A DNA stretch of 64,000 nucleotides from Nymphaea colorata (Eukaryota; Streptophyta; Magnoliopsida; Nymphaeales; Nymphaeaceae), in the NCBI RefSeq assembly GCF_008831285.2, contig NC_045142.1, positions 253,001-317,000 on the forward strand, given 5' to 3'. Each line of letters starts with the position of its first letter. The first letter of the stretch is position 1. The translations under genes and the position numbers were made by a program. The notes under the pieces are model-generated. The model searched no databases. It was given only the letters and a program-made list of their open reading frames with translations, and was not told the DNA's origin. Shown in pieces: positions 47,228-60,700 of the stretch.

Positions 47228-49640
47228 TCCCTTGGTTGAAATACGAGGTAACGAGTGTATCAGTTTTTTGCTCCTCACTAACTCTGTAGGGTTGGAAATA
47301 TCCAAAGGACATTGCACCTAGACTTGTTTCAGAATGTTTTGCTTGAATATGTTAATGCAGAAAATTGGACTTCCTCCCGTGATTTAAGTATCAGTCTTTA
47401 GTTTTGATCAATCATCCATCTTCAGCTATATGTTGTTGGACGTAGTTGTTCCTTGGCTTTGGATAACATCTTCTAACACTGTTCTGGTGCTTCTTGTTTG
47501 GCCTGAAATTGAAGCTTTAAAGCCTTTGGAGATAAAAATCTATAATATGCAGAAAATTCTTCCTAGTAAGACAGTGAAGTAATTAGAGTTTGGGTGGGGA
47601 GTTGTATCATTCTTCAGTGGCCTTCAAAATTGATGAAATTACATCCAACAGTATCTGTCTCTTCAGAGATCTCCGATAAAATTGGAACAATACATCCCAC
47701 AGTAGCTTGTTGTCTGTGTTAATTGCAGGGATGGAAGTTATATGAATGAATGAATTCTGAATCTCCAAAGAAATTGTAGATGTTAAGTCTGTAGCTAGGG
47801 TCAATTTTAATTTTCTTTACACGAAAAACTCATGTTTGAGCATCTCACATTTAGATTTTGTCTTCTCTAGATTCCCTTTGAAGCATAAATTGAAGGCCTT
47901 TTCTTGGGGGAACTATTTCTTCATCTTTGCAGGTAAAGCAGGACAATGTAGGATGGATCACAAGATTGTGTTTAAAAATAGAACAATCTCTGAGTCCACG
48001 ATCACACATTACATAGTCATTTGACTGCGACTTTGGGATGAAATGACTCGTTCTTTGAAGGACTTTGTAGAGCCAAAATTTTTTGTTTCTGTAAACCTGT
48101 TAATGTCCTTCCAGATATGATGGTATATGGGGTCATTGCATCCGATTGTATTACTAACTGCACAAATTATGGTCATAATTTGTAGACCATCATTGTAAAT
48201 CACATCTATATGAGTCTTGCCTGCTTGTGGCAGACTTATAGGGACTGGAGGATTTTGAGAGCCTCATGAAGCCACGGCAGATGCGTGATACCCTTCTTCT
48301 TTCATGCTTCTAGACTGGTGCCTGCATCCAAGAATGGAAGTCTGCTTTCTCTCTCGATGAAAACGAATGTTGATTTGGAAATATCACTCTTAATTTTTAA
48401 GTAGTTATATTTTTGTAAGATTTTGCTTAATGATAGTTCATTACGCAAGTTTTGTTGCTACAATCTTGTAGATTTTATGTGGTTAATTAACATTGATTCG
48501 TGGACTTGATGAGGACAATATTGACATTGTGATTCTGCATGAATCTTTATCCATAGTTTTTTGTGTGTTCTTAGAAAGTACCTTATAACTCCCATTAGAA
48601 GCTTTTGCTATTTTTTATTTCTCATGTTCACACTATTATGAGTCTATGACCCAACTTTTCTGGTTGACATATCATGGTCAGTAATTTTTCTCATTGTCAA
48701 GAAGGCATGCGACATGCCGGCGAATCAGTTCATCTAAGTCACAGATTTGGTTATAGTGCTGTTCTCAAGCTGAGCTTAGCAATCTTGAACTTGGCTCAAG
48801 CCCTAAAGGGCTCACATCAAGCTCGAAACTATTAACTCGAGCTCAGCTCAACTCAGGCTTAGCGTTCTAGCCCCTAATTTATAGTTTATTTACTTCTCAT
48901 AACATATGCACTTCTAATGAACTTAGTAGAACTTAAACAAGCTGTGCATGCCTAGCTTGAGCTTAGCTCATTTAACCAGACAAGTTCACTTTTAGACTCG
49001 AACTTGACTTATTTTAGCTCGAGCCGAGCTCAAGTGCCCTGGATTCATTGTGCAACCGGTCAATTTGAGTAAAACGATGTAATAATGGGATTTAAAGTGG
49101 ATGGGTACACCCTTAACACCCATATCTGGTTTTTTTTCTATGACGTGTTTTAATGAGAATGAAAAGTTCCCTTCTCACGTCAAAATGTCTTATATGAGTC
49201 TATTCTGAAGTTAATTTTAGAACTTAAAATAAAATGTCACCGTTCTTTTTTAGTGTTTATTTAAAGGAAACGGCCTTGGGCATAAATCCCGCAAGGCCAG
49301 TCACCATTTCCCCTTGTCAGGGTTAAAATGTACGTGATTCACCTGGCCATACGAGTCTGAGATTGACGCCCCAACAGAACACTGTTAAGAAAGATCTGTT
49401 TCGGGTCCTGATCCATTTAATGACTCATGTCTTACAACCTACACTGCTGCCATATCCAAGGTGACATGCAACCCGGGTCGGGTCCTATTGTTCAGATCTC
49501 CATAACAAGTATCACTGGGATCCTTGAGAATGCCCTGCCAAAAACGAAAATGTTGAACAACAAGAACACGCAAACCCTGATCCAGATTTCTCACCAAAAA
49601 ATAGATTTTAGGATTGAGGGTAGAAGAGTAAATGTTTCTT
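47228..49640. other. Spacer between RRP15-like and RPL35
   Basis: About 2.4 kb with the RRP15 3' UTR at the left, copy B of a dispersed repeat (48441-49013), and the RPL35 promoter at the right. Short reading frames here do not match any family I know. Confidence 0.6.
48441..49013 (+). repeat. Dispersed repeat, copy B
   Basis: Starts TTACGCAAGTTTTGTTG and follows the same block order as 34955-35470, including GGTTAATTAACATTGATTCG and AAGCCCTAAAGGGCTCACAT, then a CTCGAGCTCAGCTC-rich part and TTTAACCAGACAAG. It is about 57 bp longer than copy A, with extra sequence after the CCGGCGAATCA block and in the AGCTCG-rich region. Confidence 0.7.
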
Positions 49641-49649
49641 AAACCCTAA
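49641..49649 (+). promoter_or_regulatory. Telo-box AAACCCTAA in the RPL35 promoter
   Basis: AAACCCTAA lies 81 bp upstream of the RPL35 start codon. This interstitial telomere motif is enriched near transcription starts of plant ribosomal protein genes. It is followed by a pyrimidine-rich stretch (CTTCTTTCTCTCCG) that probably forms the 5' leader. Confidence 0.7.
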
Positions 49650-49729
49650 AACAAAACCAGAGCGTCCCGCTTCTTTCTCTCCGTTCAGTGTCGCCGATTG
49701 CGTAAGGAATCCTCACTTGGGTCGTCGCC

Positions 49730-50371
49730 ATGGGTGAGTTTGCGTCTGATTGCTAGGGAATGCAATTTTGGGATTCTGTTTTTGGGTTTCTCTTTTGTGT
49801 TGTCGGTTTCGTCTCATTTTTCCGTTTTTCCTGACGCTCTTTTATGTTCATGTGGTTTTGCTTGGGTTCTCCATTTCCCGATCAGCGAGGATCAAGGTTC
49901 ACGAGCTCAGGACTAAGTCGAAGACGGAGCTTCTGAACCAACTGAAGGATCTGAAGGCCGAGCTCGCGCTGCTCCGCGTCGCGAAGGTCACCGGCGGTGC
50001 ACCGAACAAGCTCTCCAAGATGTGATTCCTTTTCTTCCTTCTTCTTCTGCGTCTTTCATTTTGTAGGGTTCGGTTTGGGGGTAGGGTTCTATAGTTTGCT
50101 TCTTGATTGGGATGACTTAGGTTTTTTCCTCTGTTGCTTGAAGATCGGATCGTCTTCTTTTCCTGTTGGGGGCTAAGTTTAGGTGTCGTTTGTTCTTTGG
50201 TCGAATGCAGAAAGGTTGTGAGGCTATCGATCGCACAGGTGCTGACGGTCGTCTCGCAGAAGCAGAAGGCAGCGCTTAGGGAGGCATACAAGAAGAAGAA
50301 GTACCTGCCCCTCGACCTCAGGCCTAAGAAGACCCGAGCCATCCGACGACGCCTCACCAAGCATCAGGTAG

Positions 50372-50415
<44 letters not shown>

Positions 50416-52155
50416 GCAAGATTACAAGTTCCGATGTTAACACGTAACTCTTTTTTAGCATCCACTTAGATGAATTAGTTAGTTTTTGCTTTGAAGTTAT
50501 TAATTATATTTTACAGACTATGTTCGCACAAGTCGATTGTTAAAATGCCGTTGTGTTGGTTGTTTTAATTCATAACATAATTCATTAAATTCACTAGGAA
50601 CCTGGAATCTAAACCGATTGTTGGGTTGAAGGCCCAGTTAGATTCCTGGTAGTCCTGACATTTAATTATTGAATCGTATGGCTTTTCGTGCACAACTTTT
50701 AGTACATAAAATAGGAGCTATAGTGTATATTTTTTTAGTCGTACTTGATCGGTCGGTTATACCTCACATGACTGCCATGATAAGTTTGCTAGATTTATGT
50801 GGGGCAACGTGAGGAGATGCAATATCAGTAGTTTCTGATCGTGATGCCTATTTCTCTCGCTGCAGATTGTGCCTCTCCTCCATGTGGTCTTCATAAGAAA
50901 CCAAATGTTGGACTTTACCTTTTCTGAACAATATGAATATGATATTGTGTAGATGGCAATTATTCCTGTTCCAACTTTACTAGGTGTTTCATGAGGCGGT
51001 GTGTCTTATAATGCAACACTTTTTTATGTGGAGCTACAAAATATGCTTTTCAAGTTAACAATTTCAATTATAAGGTGTAAAGGACACGCTGAGTGTGTGA
51101 CCATTTCATTCGTTAGTACCATTTTGGCTTTATCAGTTGGGGATAATTCTGCAACTGGAGATGTTTCTGAGGTTTTTATCTGATGGATTATGTCAATTTC
51201 TCTTCGTGGAAGCATGCTTGAAATCGTGCATATACATAATCTGTTTGAACTTTGAACAGATGCGGTTTTTAAGTAAGATTGCAGTTCTTTTATGACTAAT
51301 TTGATGTGTGAGCGTCTAGGAGGTCTTATAACAACAATGCTACTGCTACCTGCTTTGAGCCAAGGTGGGTGCATAACTGTTTGTCTGATGGTTTCCAATC
51401 ATCTTTAGAGGTTGGAAGAGTTTTGATGGTAGTTGCCATATCAGTGGTATCGTGGTAAAAATATAGGGGTCAAGCAACAAGTTTACCTAGGATTCATGGC
51501 AACAATTTAAAAATGCCCGATACTATTTTATCGAGGCTCTGTCTTTAGGATTTGCCAATTATGGTTATTTGGTGCCGTCAAATTGTATCACAGTATTGAG
51601 CTGCGAACCTGATGTTGGTTAAGGTGCTGAACACCGTGGACCGCTCTATTTCTTTCATTTGTTTGAATTAGCCACCTCACTTTTACATAAGTGATATTAC
51701 ACATTACATACTAATTCATCATTGAGAAAGTGACATGTATGGTTAATATCTTGATGCTGAAATTCATAGATAGTGTGAAGTGTGAACAGTAAGAATGTAT
51801 GTCACAAATTAGACCAAATCTTGGTGATCATTGTCGTTGATTTTCCTCACGAAAAAAGGAGCTTACTGGCGATTGCTAATTGATATTAAGTTTACATGCA
51901 TGGGTTGATAATAAATCAGCGATTGCTGTTTTAGCTTCATGCCTTCCTTCTAGCGAAGATCTCTCTCTCTCTCTTCCTGCCAACCAATCCCAACCACACA
52001 CCTCCCAAAAAAAAAAAAAACCCCAACCCTTGTTGGTTGTTTTCCTCGTGAAGTTCATTCATGTATGGTTCTACGTGCAGGAATCTTTGAAGACGGAGCG
52101 CCAGAAGAAAAAGGAGAAGTACTTTCCTTTGAGGAAGTATGCCATCAAGGTGTAG
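49730..52155 (+). CDS. RPL35: 60S ribosomal protein L35 (uL29), 4 exons
   Basis: Structural protein of the large ribosomal subunit, located near the polypeptide exit tunnel. Exons: 49730-49733 (only ATGG), 49886-50021, 50211-50367, 52081-52155; 372 nt, 123 aa, the usual plant length. The product starts [20 protein letters not shown] and includes [19 protein letters not shown], the block [37 protein letters not shown] and the basic C-terminus [14 protein letters not shown] first coding exon that carries only the start codon plus one base is common in plant ribosomal protein genes. A telo-box and pyrimidine-rich leader precede it. Intron 3 is 1.7 kb and begins with a long CT microsatellite. Confidence 0.98.
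50374..50412. repeat. (CT)19 microsatellite six bases after an RPL35 splice donor
   Basis: Exon 3 ends at 50367 with donor GTAGAG, and the CT run follows at once. Expansion here could influence donor recognition. Confidence 0.97.
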
Positions 52156-54054
52156 GTAGTTGAGTTCTATAGGTCTTGTCATTTTTTTTTAAATGAGTTT
52201 TAAAAACATGTGTTGAGTTTTATGCGGAATGTATCGTCTGTAAGATACTCTTCTGACATTATTTTCTGCAATTTGGATTTTGTATTGGAAGTCCCATTTT
52301 TTCCGTTATTGTTCTACAAGATCTTAGCGTAGTCCTCAGTTGGGAACTGCTGCACTTTTCTTCCCCCAAAGAAAGTTGGGGGGCTCCTCATGGACTGATG
52401 GTAGTGAAACAATGACACGTTTCATTATATGTGAGATCATAGTTTTCTTATGAAAATAACTCGCCCTTGCAACGATTCTTGGATGATAACGGGATAGTTG
52501 CCTCTTTCTAATACGCAAGCTTACAAATTGACAGACGGCAACTCACTTCCATGATTTGCACTTTCATTGGTCTCCATGGTCCGTTTCATTTGCGTTCCTC
52601 CTATCTACTTCCGTTGATCTCAAGCATCACTTGTCTGTGCTTGCATCACATAATCTCTTAATAAAGTTTGCTGAGCTTCCAAACGAAATAAATAACGATG
52701 AATTCTTGTTTTTCTTTGTATCGACAATGTTAAATCCATTAATACAGGACACAAGTCCGTCCCCACGTTTTATGTGAGGATTTTTTGGAATATTCCGTGG
52801 GTTGTTAGTCATCGTTAAAAACTGGGTTTCGCTTGGTGAAGTAAGGTTTCGCTTGATGTAGTCAGGGTTTCGCTTGGTGATCCAATCTAGCATGTAGTGA
52901 ATTAATCGATTACACTTTCGTAGGGGTGGATGTGTCAACTAGCAAAGGTAGTTCTGAATATCAAGTACTAACATGGTATTTAATCGAGTGATATTTGGTT
53001 AATGTGCTGGTTCCAACACAATCAGGACAATCAATCCCGTTGACACATCACCCGGACAAGTGAAAACGAGAGGACTTTTCATTACAGCTAATCGTCAGGA
53101 CTTTAAGGGGAAAGTCATGTTTCAGCTCCTGAAGGGTGCTATTCCGGACATGTTCGATTGTTCTCCGCTTCATTGAAGTTACTGCATAGGTCCAAGGCCG
53201 CATGCATTTCCTCCTGCAGTACCTATGGGCATGTGGCCCCGGCTAGAAATCTGTGGGAATCCTCGGGTCCCCTTCTCTATTCGTATTTGTGCCATGACAT
53301 TGTTCCAGATAATTATTTTAAAGAACATAGTGGTCGAACATGGCAGGATAGTTGAGAAGAGAGATGCAACTCATTGCTTCGATTGTAAATTTTCCAGTGC
53401 CTGTGCAAAGGTACACCTCTTGGAAAGATCTGACGCATTAATAATCATCTCAAACTCAGAAGCCTTGTCTTACAAGAATCAATTACAAAAATCCATCCCA
53501 CTTGCATCACCATGCTGAACAGTATTCGCCTCTCTAATTGCCCTCAGGCTCAAATATGTACAACCACTTCATGATTGATGCTCGCGGATGGCACAGGCCT
53601 TCTATTCATTAATTAATCCGACATATCAAAATGATGTACACAACTTTATGCTGTTCAAACTAAATAAAGTAGTCAAAATGTTGTTACAAAAAACCGCATG
53701 CACAAAAGCATTTTCCTGTACATTCACAAGCATGCGAATCTAAGGTAAGCTACAAGCACTTCGCCCTAACTGATAGATTGAGCTTGGTTAGTAACCCTCT
53801 GCTCTGTAGCTCGTACTCAATAACGATATGGAAATTTGATGGAGAGAAAGAGAGAGAGAGTACCCCAAATATCCATCTGACAGATGCCGTCCTGATTAAC
53901 ACTCTGGAAATTTGATCCAACTTAAGACGCTGCAAATGTTACTTCTTACTAGTCACTCCCAGTCCTTTAGCATCGATAATAAAGCAACCTGATGAAAACA
54001 GAAATTCTATTCAGAAACAGGTGCAAGAACGATAAAAAGGTCCTCTGTAAAAGT
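52156..54054. other. Spacer between convergent RPL35 and the unrecognised minus-strand gene
   Basis: About 1.9 kb that must hold both 3' UTRs. It contains a degenerate three-unit repeat of GTTTCGCTTGGTGA-type sequence (52826-52882). Overlapping frames at 53158-53518 lack recognisable domains. No gene is supported. Confidence 0.55.
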
Positions 54055-57000
54055 TTAGTTCTTAGGCCTCACTTCTTCTTTGGGGCGTAGGTAACTCCCA
54101 AGTTCTTCATTTGAAATGTTATGACCAGAACTAAAGACGTACAAACCAAGTAGAGATCGATAGTATCCCTTCTCTATTTCTTCCTCGCTTACCTGCAGTC
54201 AGCAACACACGTTCAAAATGCACTCATGCAAAAAGATGGAAGACATCCATGAACTTGCAAAGGAGATTGCATCCTGATAAGAAGGCACAGGTGATGTTGA
54301 GTAACAGCACCCAGTGCAAAACGACTTTTCTATAGATTTCAATAGTTGTGTGCTTCTACTGATGACAATTGATGTTGTTTCCACATAATTTTTTGCAATA
54401 GAAACTATTCCTTTTCACCAAGAAGATGCCATAATGACTAGCACTAATGATGCACACAATATGGCTTACTTTCTTCCTACTGGTCATGTCCAGTGATCTA
54501 CTCCATGAAATGATAGACTTACTATGAAGTGCTTTACGTTATTAATCCCCCAATGTGGCTAGACCGAGATATTTTAGTATGAAGTGAGAACTGGATATTG
54601 TTGCAAAGAGTCTTTGGATACCCAAGAAACTCAGGAAGGAAGAAGAGGGACCACATGCAGATTCCCTTTTCGTACTTTGAGCTCTTGGCGAGCAAGGTCC
54701 TCTAAAGCAATGTCGACTAAAGATTGGTTATATCTCCATAAGCATACTTGACTTAGCAATTGAAATTATACTTTTTAGTGTTGGCAGAACTTTGCAAAGA
54801 AAAAAGTTAAACAAAAGAATTCAAACTGGGAAACAATATCCTTCTTTTTTTAAAATTTGTTTTTGAGGAAAAATGAGCCCTTGTGATAAAAGTTTGTTTC
54901 ATAATTAGTACAGGCCAAATAAATCTCATGTTTTTTGTTGCGGAAAATCTACAAAGGCAAACCTTTTATCCACAACCAAATGACCCTTGAGATTTAGAAG
55001 GTAACTAAGAAATAGGTTTTGAGTACAAGAAGTGAGAACAAGGTCCTCAAGAAAGAAAGGAGAAACACATACAAGATGCATGAGACACTAACCGATCCAA
55101 TGTAGACCCCATGAGAACTGTGCAACTATGTCAGACACTTAAAATTTTAAGCGTCTACAGTTGTAAAACCTAATTTGCTGAAAGAAAAAAATTGGATCTT
55201 TCCAAGCACAGCTAGAATTTTTTTTTTCTGCATACAGGAAAAAGCTAGTAAAAGTACCACAAAGAAAGAGCGAAGAAATAATGTAAAAACCATATAAACA
55301 ATTCCTTCAAAAGTTCTCTTCTTTGGTGGTGGACCATTATTTTGTAAAAGCAGATTGTTTGATGTGACTTGCAGTCAATAAGATTACAAATTACCACCTC
55401 GAGAGCATATGCAGGGAGCAGTAAAACATAAAATTTCTGGAGATGAACAAAGATATGAATCAGATGCATATACCAGATGCAAGAGAAGGAGTTCAATAAT
55501 ACAATCTTCCCAATCAATATCTTTTTCTCCAGCCTGCTGATAAAGTTTGCTTGTACTGCAGCTTGCCACATCCGTATACTCTTCATCGTCTGAAACATTA
55601 TCCTGCTCAGTCAAGCTCCTCCTTTGCGATGATATCTTAGAATCCATAATTTTGTTGATTCGCAGCTTGGCAGCTTCTATCTTTCTTCTCCTCCTGAAGC
55701 ACAATGAGATTAAAAAGTAAGAAACAAAAATTGTACATGTTTTTTAAGGATGAGAAACGGCTCACTATGGCCACAGATTGTTGGATTTGGATTGTTGATC
55801 ATTAGCCACCTAGTGATTCTGATTTTCTGTAGTTACATAAAAAATTGATGGTAGAAAAACAAACCACACAGTGTCAACGGTTAAGAAATCTTATAAGCTC
55901 TGAAAAGTGTCTGTATGGTATAACAATTTTTTCTACACTATACTTTCTGGCTTTGCATTTTCTTTTAAATCCTACTTGGATTTTAAACCTCGATGCATCT
56001 TTCACAATGGAAAGATTATTACAGTTAATCGTTGATTCCATTGATAAAGGTGTTTGAAAATTGAAACTCAAATATTTGTAGGACTTCATATAATGATAAT
56101 GAACTGAAAAAAAAAAAAGCTACAAGTGAAGGATAAACATGATGGCAGACAGACCTCATATAAACATCCATGCTTGTCAGAAAGGATGGAGGAAAGGAAT
56201 CCAGTCCAACATCTCTTTCAAGAAGTTCATGGGATGAAACTCTTTTATTTAAATGACAATTCAAGATGCCAGCATGTATCTTTTCAGGAGGTGCTGGCAC
56301 AGTATCCTTCTTTCGCCTTTTTGCACCACATACTCCTTCTGCATCTCCCAACAAAGTTCTAGAAACATCCCTCTCTTGGAACCTTGCATATGCATTCTTC
56401 AAACACTCTACTGAAAGCTTGAGCTTTTCAGAATTCAAATGTGTTGCATGTGCTAATGACATTTCCTGAATACCTATGTCATCGGATTCGGACTCGGTGT
56501 TGCTTGCTTTAGTACATCTATGGATGGAAGATCCAGAAGGCAAGTCCAAGAGCTCATCCAGAGCAGCTTTTGCAGAGTGACTGGACCTGGAGCCGATTGA
56601 AAAAGTCCCTACCTTCTGGCATTGGGCCTCTGGAAGTGACACATTTGGCATAGCTGTTGCCTTTATCTTTGATTTCACCTGCATAAACTTTAAAAATAAA
56701 AAACAAAAGAAAACCATATTAATGTCCTCCCAAGAAAAGATGCTAAGATAGAACTGGTGAAAGACACCAAAGGCATTAACTGCAAGTGGCTAGCAACAGA
56801 AACAGTAATAGAACAATGCCATATTAATCGAGATGCTATAGGTTGAAATCTTTCCCCCATTAGTTGGTTCTTAACTTTCATAACTACAGCTTCACATCCA
56901 GACGCTTTATCCTTCCAACAGGCAATATAGAAGAGCAACTATCTAATCAAGTTAAAAGAAACATGATTTTTGCCTCATTTCTCATGACAGTAAGAAGTGC

Positions 57001-57669
57001 ACCAATAATGGGGATGTGTGATCAAAACCAGCGCCATAAGATATAGGATCTCTCACAAATTGTTCATCCTATGTAGTATTTGCTTTGTCCTTTATTTGAG
57101 TAGTCGCTTATCATTCATTTTAGTCATCATTAACTTTCTCACTGCTTGCCATCAATCCAATGTGGGCCCAAAATATTAAAAAACATAGGTATCTGCATAT
57201 TATTCTGGTTCCGTAGCTCAAGTTGCAAAAATTCTTTACTTAAAAAAAAAAATCAGAATTTACCGTTTGAAATTTGAATTATTTTATCATATATCCACAC
57301 AGAAATGAACAATATATGCAAACAAAACATGATTACCATGACTTCTTGAATGACATAAGGTGAAGCTAGATATGAGGCTCTCATACTATGCACATGAGGT
57401 TCCTGCCTCGGATTATCATGTAACATGGAACTCCCATTAAGAGCATCGTTACAAAATCAAGAGCAGTTCTCTCCTGCTCATAGGTTACTAAGGCAAGTAC
57501 CTTAGCCACGCCTAATCCACCAATGCATTCATCCCAAAAAAATCAACTCTATTTAAATTTAATATTTTATTCAATGCCACAACTATCATACAGTGACATG
57601 ATTTTTCTTGGACATTAATTGGAGTTTAGTTTTGCTCAGGAAGATCTAGGAAACTAAAAAATATATTAC

Positions 57670-57710
<41 letters not shown>

Positions 57711-60700
57711 GAGAAACTTAATGGAACTATCAATTTTCTTGAAAAAACATTGAAAAAAATTCAAAATAATTACTAAAATGTTAAAAGAAAAAAAAGAGTT
57801 TAGAATATATTAAAAGAATACTTTTTGAATTTGCAAGTTGGCCATATTTTCAAGGTATCATGGTTTTGCACGCTTTTTCTTTCTTTTTACAATTAAATTT
57901 GAAGAAAAAAAGGTGATACTTTTACAGTGGTTTTATCATATAAATGGAACTTAGATCACCCTGATTTAAATAAACAGGGCCAACTGTTAGCTTAAACAGT
58001 TAAACAATCCACATTTCTCAGCCAGCTATGCAATCGTTCCATGTCAGATCCAGCAACAGAAAACATAATTGGATCCAAACCCTTTCACAACCCCGAGTAG
58101 GTTCTCCCTCCTCATGAGGTTCCCAACCTCTGCATGCTCTCCGTCCTCCTACCGCTGTGCTACAAACATGTACATGTACGATGCCTAAAGATAATCAATC
58201 TCAAATATCATAGAGAACAAATTTCAGATTACAAAAATAAATTTTGGAAAGTACATGCTCTCCTAAAGCACATTTTCAGAGCTAATACTGTTCCTAAGAG
58301 ATAAATAAGATCTCAAAATTGAAGAAGTAACTGGCCTACTACTCTCATCAAATTAGTTAATCTAACCCTTCACAAGGTAAAGAGTAAAGACCTAGAGAAA
58401 CAGATAAAAAGGAAAAAGCTGGATAGGACACATAAGAAAGGAAAAACACAATGTTATACTGTGATTGGAGAATATGGGGATGAAAAATGTAAACTAGAAA
58501 AATAGGTATATTTAATAGCCATGAGAATTTAAAAGAAAGACTACCTGAATAATGAATGGTGCATGATGCACTAAACTTTTGCTTGTCACATCTCCTCCCC
58601 AGGGCAATTTTTTTGCAACCTTAACTAAAGACCCCTGTATACGTATGGTAAGTTCAGGAGCAAGATCAAGATCAAGATCAAGATCAAACAATCACTATAT
58701 TAACTAATAAATTTCACAAGTACAAAGTTAAAAAAAGTTCCATGTAATGTAGAATATTGCCAATTATAAACTAAAAAGAAACCAGAAATAGGTTTGTAAT
58801 GTATGAACTTTTTGAGCAAGAAGACTCATTCGCAATTATGGGTTCCAAAGAAGGCACCTCGTCAATATGCATCTTGATATTAAAAATTAGAAAGCAAATG
58901 TTAACAACCTTGAGCAAATGTGTGATATACAAGGTAATAGGAAAAAAAAAAGCAGTGAAAAATTGCAGAAAAATCTGTTCTTCACCTTTGCATACAAGTC
59001 ATAAGAGTTATTGAGGGAATGAGAAGCACTAAATAGGAAGATCAGCTGGTTCCCTTCTTCAATGGTAAGTTCATGCTAGTTCTTTTGACATCAAGGAAGT
59101 TCATGGTGTAGTCTTGTGACAAAGGTGCAAGGAAAAAAGAAATATAATGTATATAACCATACTTTTACAGGAACAAAAAGAAAAGCTACAAACTGTGGGT
59201 GCAGACCACAAATTGCTTATGAAGCTTTTACTGCTTTTGTTTGTGGGTTATTTCTTTTAACTATGACATGACTAAGCAGTCGACAAGAGGATGACATAAT
59301 GGTTGTAAGTCCACAACGTGATTGTGAACAAGATGGGACACAAAGCAAGATGTCCAAAACATGGAGAATCCCCATTAGCCTGCTATTCAAATTAATGGTT
59401 TGTTAAATCATCATTGCTGAAGGTCATAGCTTCTAACCTATCCTTCAAACAGTCACAATGTATGTTCAAATCTTTGCCCACTCATCATTTTTCAAGAATG
59501 TTAATACAAGACACAAATTCCAGAACAGTTACAAGCTTATGATGACAACAAATATCAAACTAAAAAGGTTTCCTTGCTAATCTTTAACAGACCATTTTTC
59601 TTCTCCCATAGACTTGAAACAAAAAACACAAAATAAATTTAGAAAATAGAAGTTATAGCAAGAACATGAGATGATTCAGTACCAGACAATATTTTGGTGG
59701 AAGATTTAAAAAAAAAATAGAAAACGAAAATGTATCGCTTTAGCAGCTTAGCTAATATTTAGAAATGAAATCATTGTATAAGAGCAAAAGTTGTTAAAGA
59801 GATACCTTTCTTTTGTATATTTTTTCAAGAACTTCCAACAAAATACTGTGTGGCAGGGGACACCAAATGATCAAATGCTATAGAAACTAAAAACAAGTAA
59901 AATAAAACCTGGAGCTCTTTAAGTCTTTGCCTGCTGGTACTCTTACATGCAGAAAGCTCCTTTGAAATCTCATCTACTCCAACTTTCACCTGCTTTTAAT
60001 AGGGATTGCATGACTTCACTACCATGTGGTAACAATGGATAAATTATATAAAAATGCAGGAATACGAGCCAGCAAACATGTGATAACTGGTGCATGTAAA
60101 TTAATCGGCAATGGTTCATATAAATTCAGAATATGCATGTAAGGTATCGTAAGCATTCAATGGAAGAAACAACCAAAGAGTCCATAAAATAATTCACTGA
60201 TAAAGAATCTGTAAAACATACTCCGTTGATCTCTGCAACAAAAGCGACTATAGCAGTAATCATCTGCATAATAAACACAAGATGGGAATTAAGTTGTTTT
60301 TTAACGTTGAATACCATAATACAAGCATATCACAGAACTAAAGGCATGCCAGGAAATGATGAGAAAGAAACTGGATTCTTTGACAGCTGAAGGCATGCCA
60401 TGAGAGTTCATGAGGTAATACCTCTACTGAGAAAAGCACTAGGTGTAGCCTAGGAGATGACTTTAGTGGAGAACCTAGGCAGGACTAACAAGAAAAATAA
60501 TAATAATAATAATAAAGTGCAACAATACTCGTTAAATTTAACAAGAACATTGAAGTACTTCTCAATGAAAAACATATAACCATCAATTACGAGAATGGTG
60601 CTCATCATTGTTTGTTCCTAAAGCATGATATATACCAACTTCCTAAAAGTCAACTTGTAAATATCTAGTTCTAATTCCTAGCACCTAAAAGCCTAAACTA

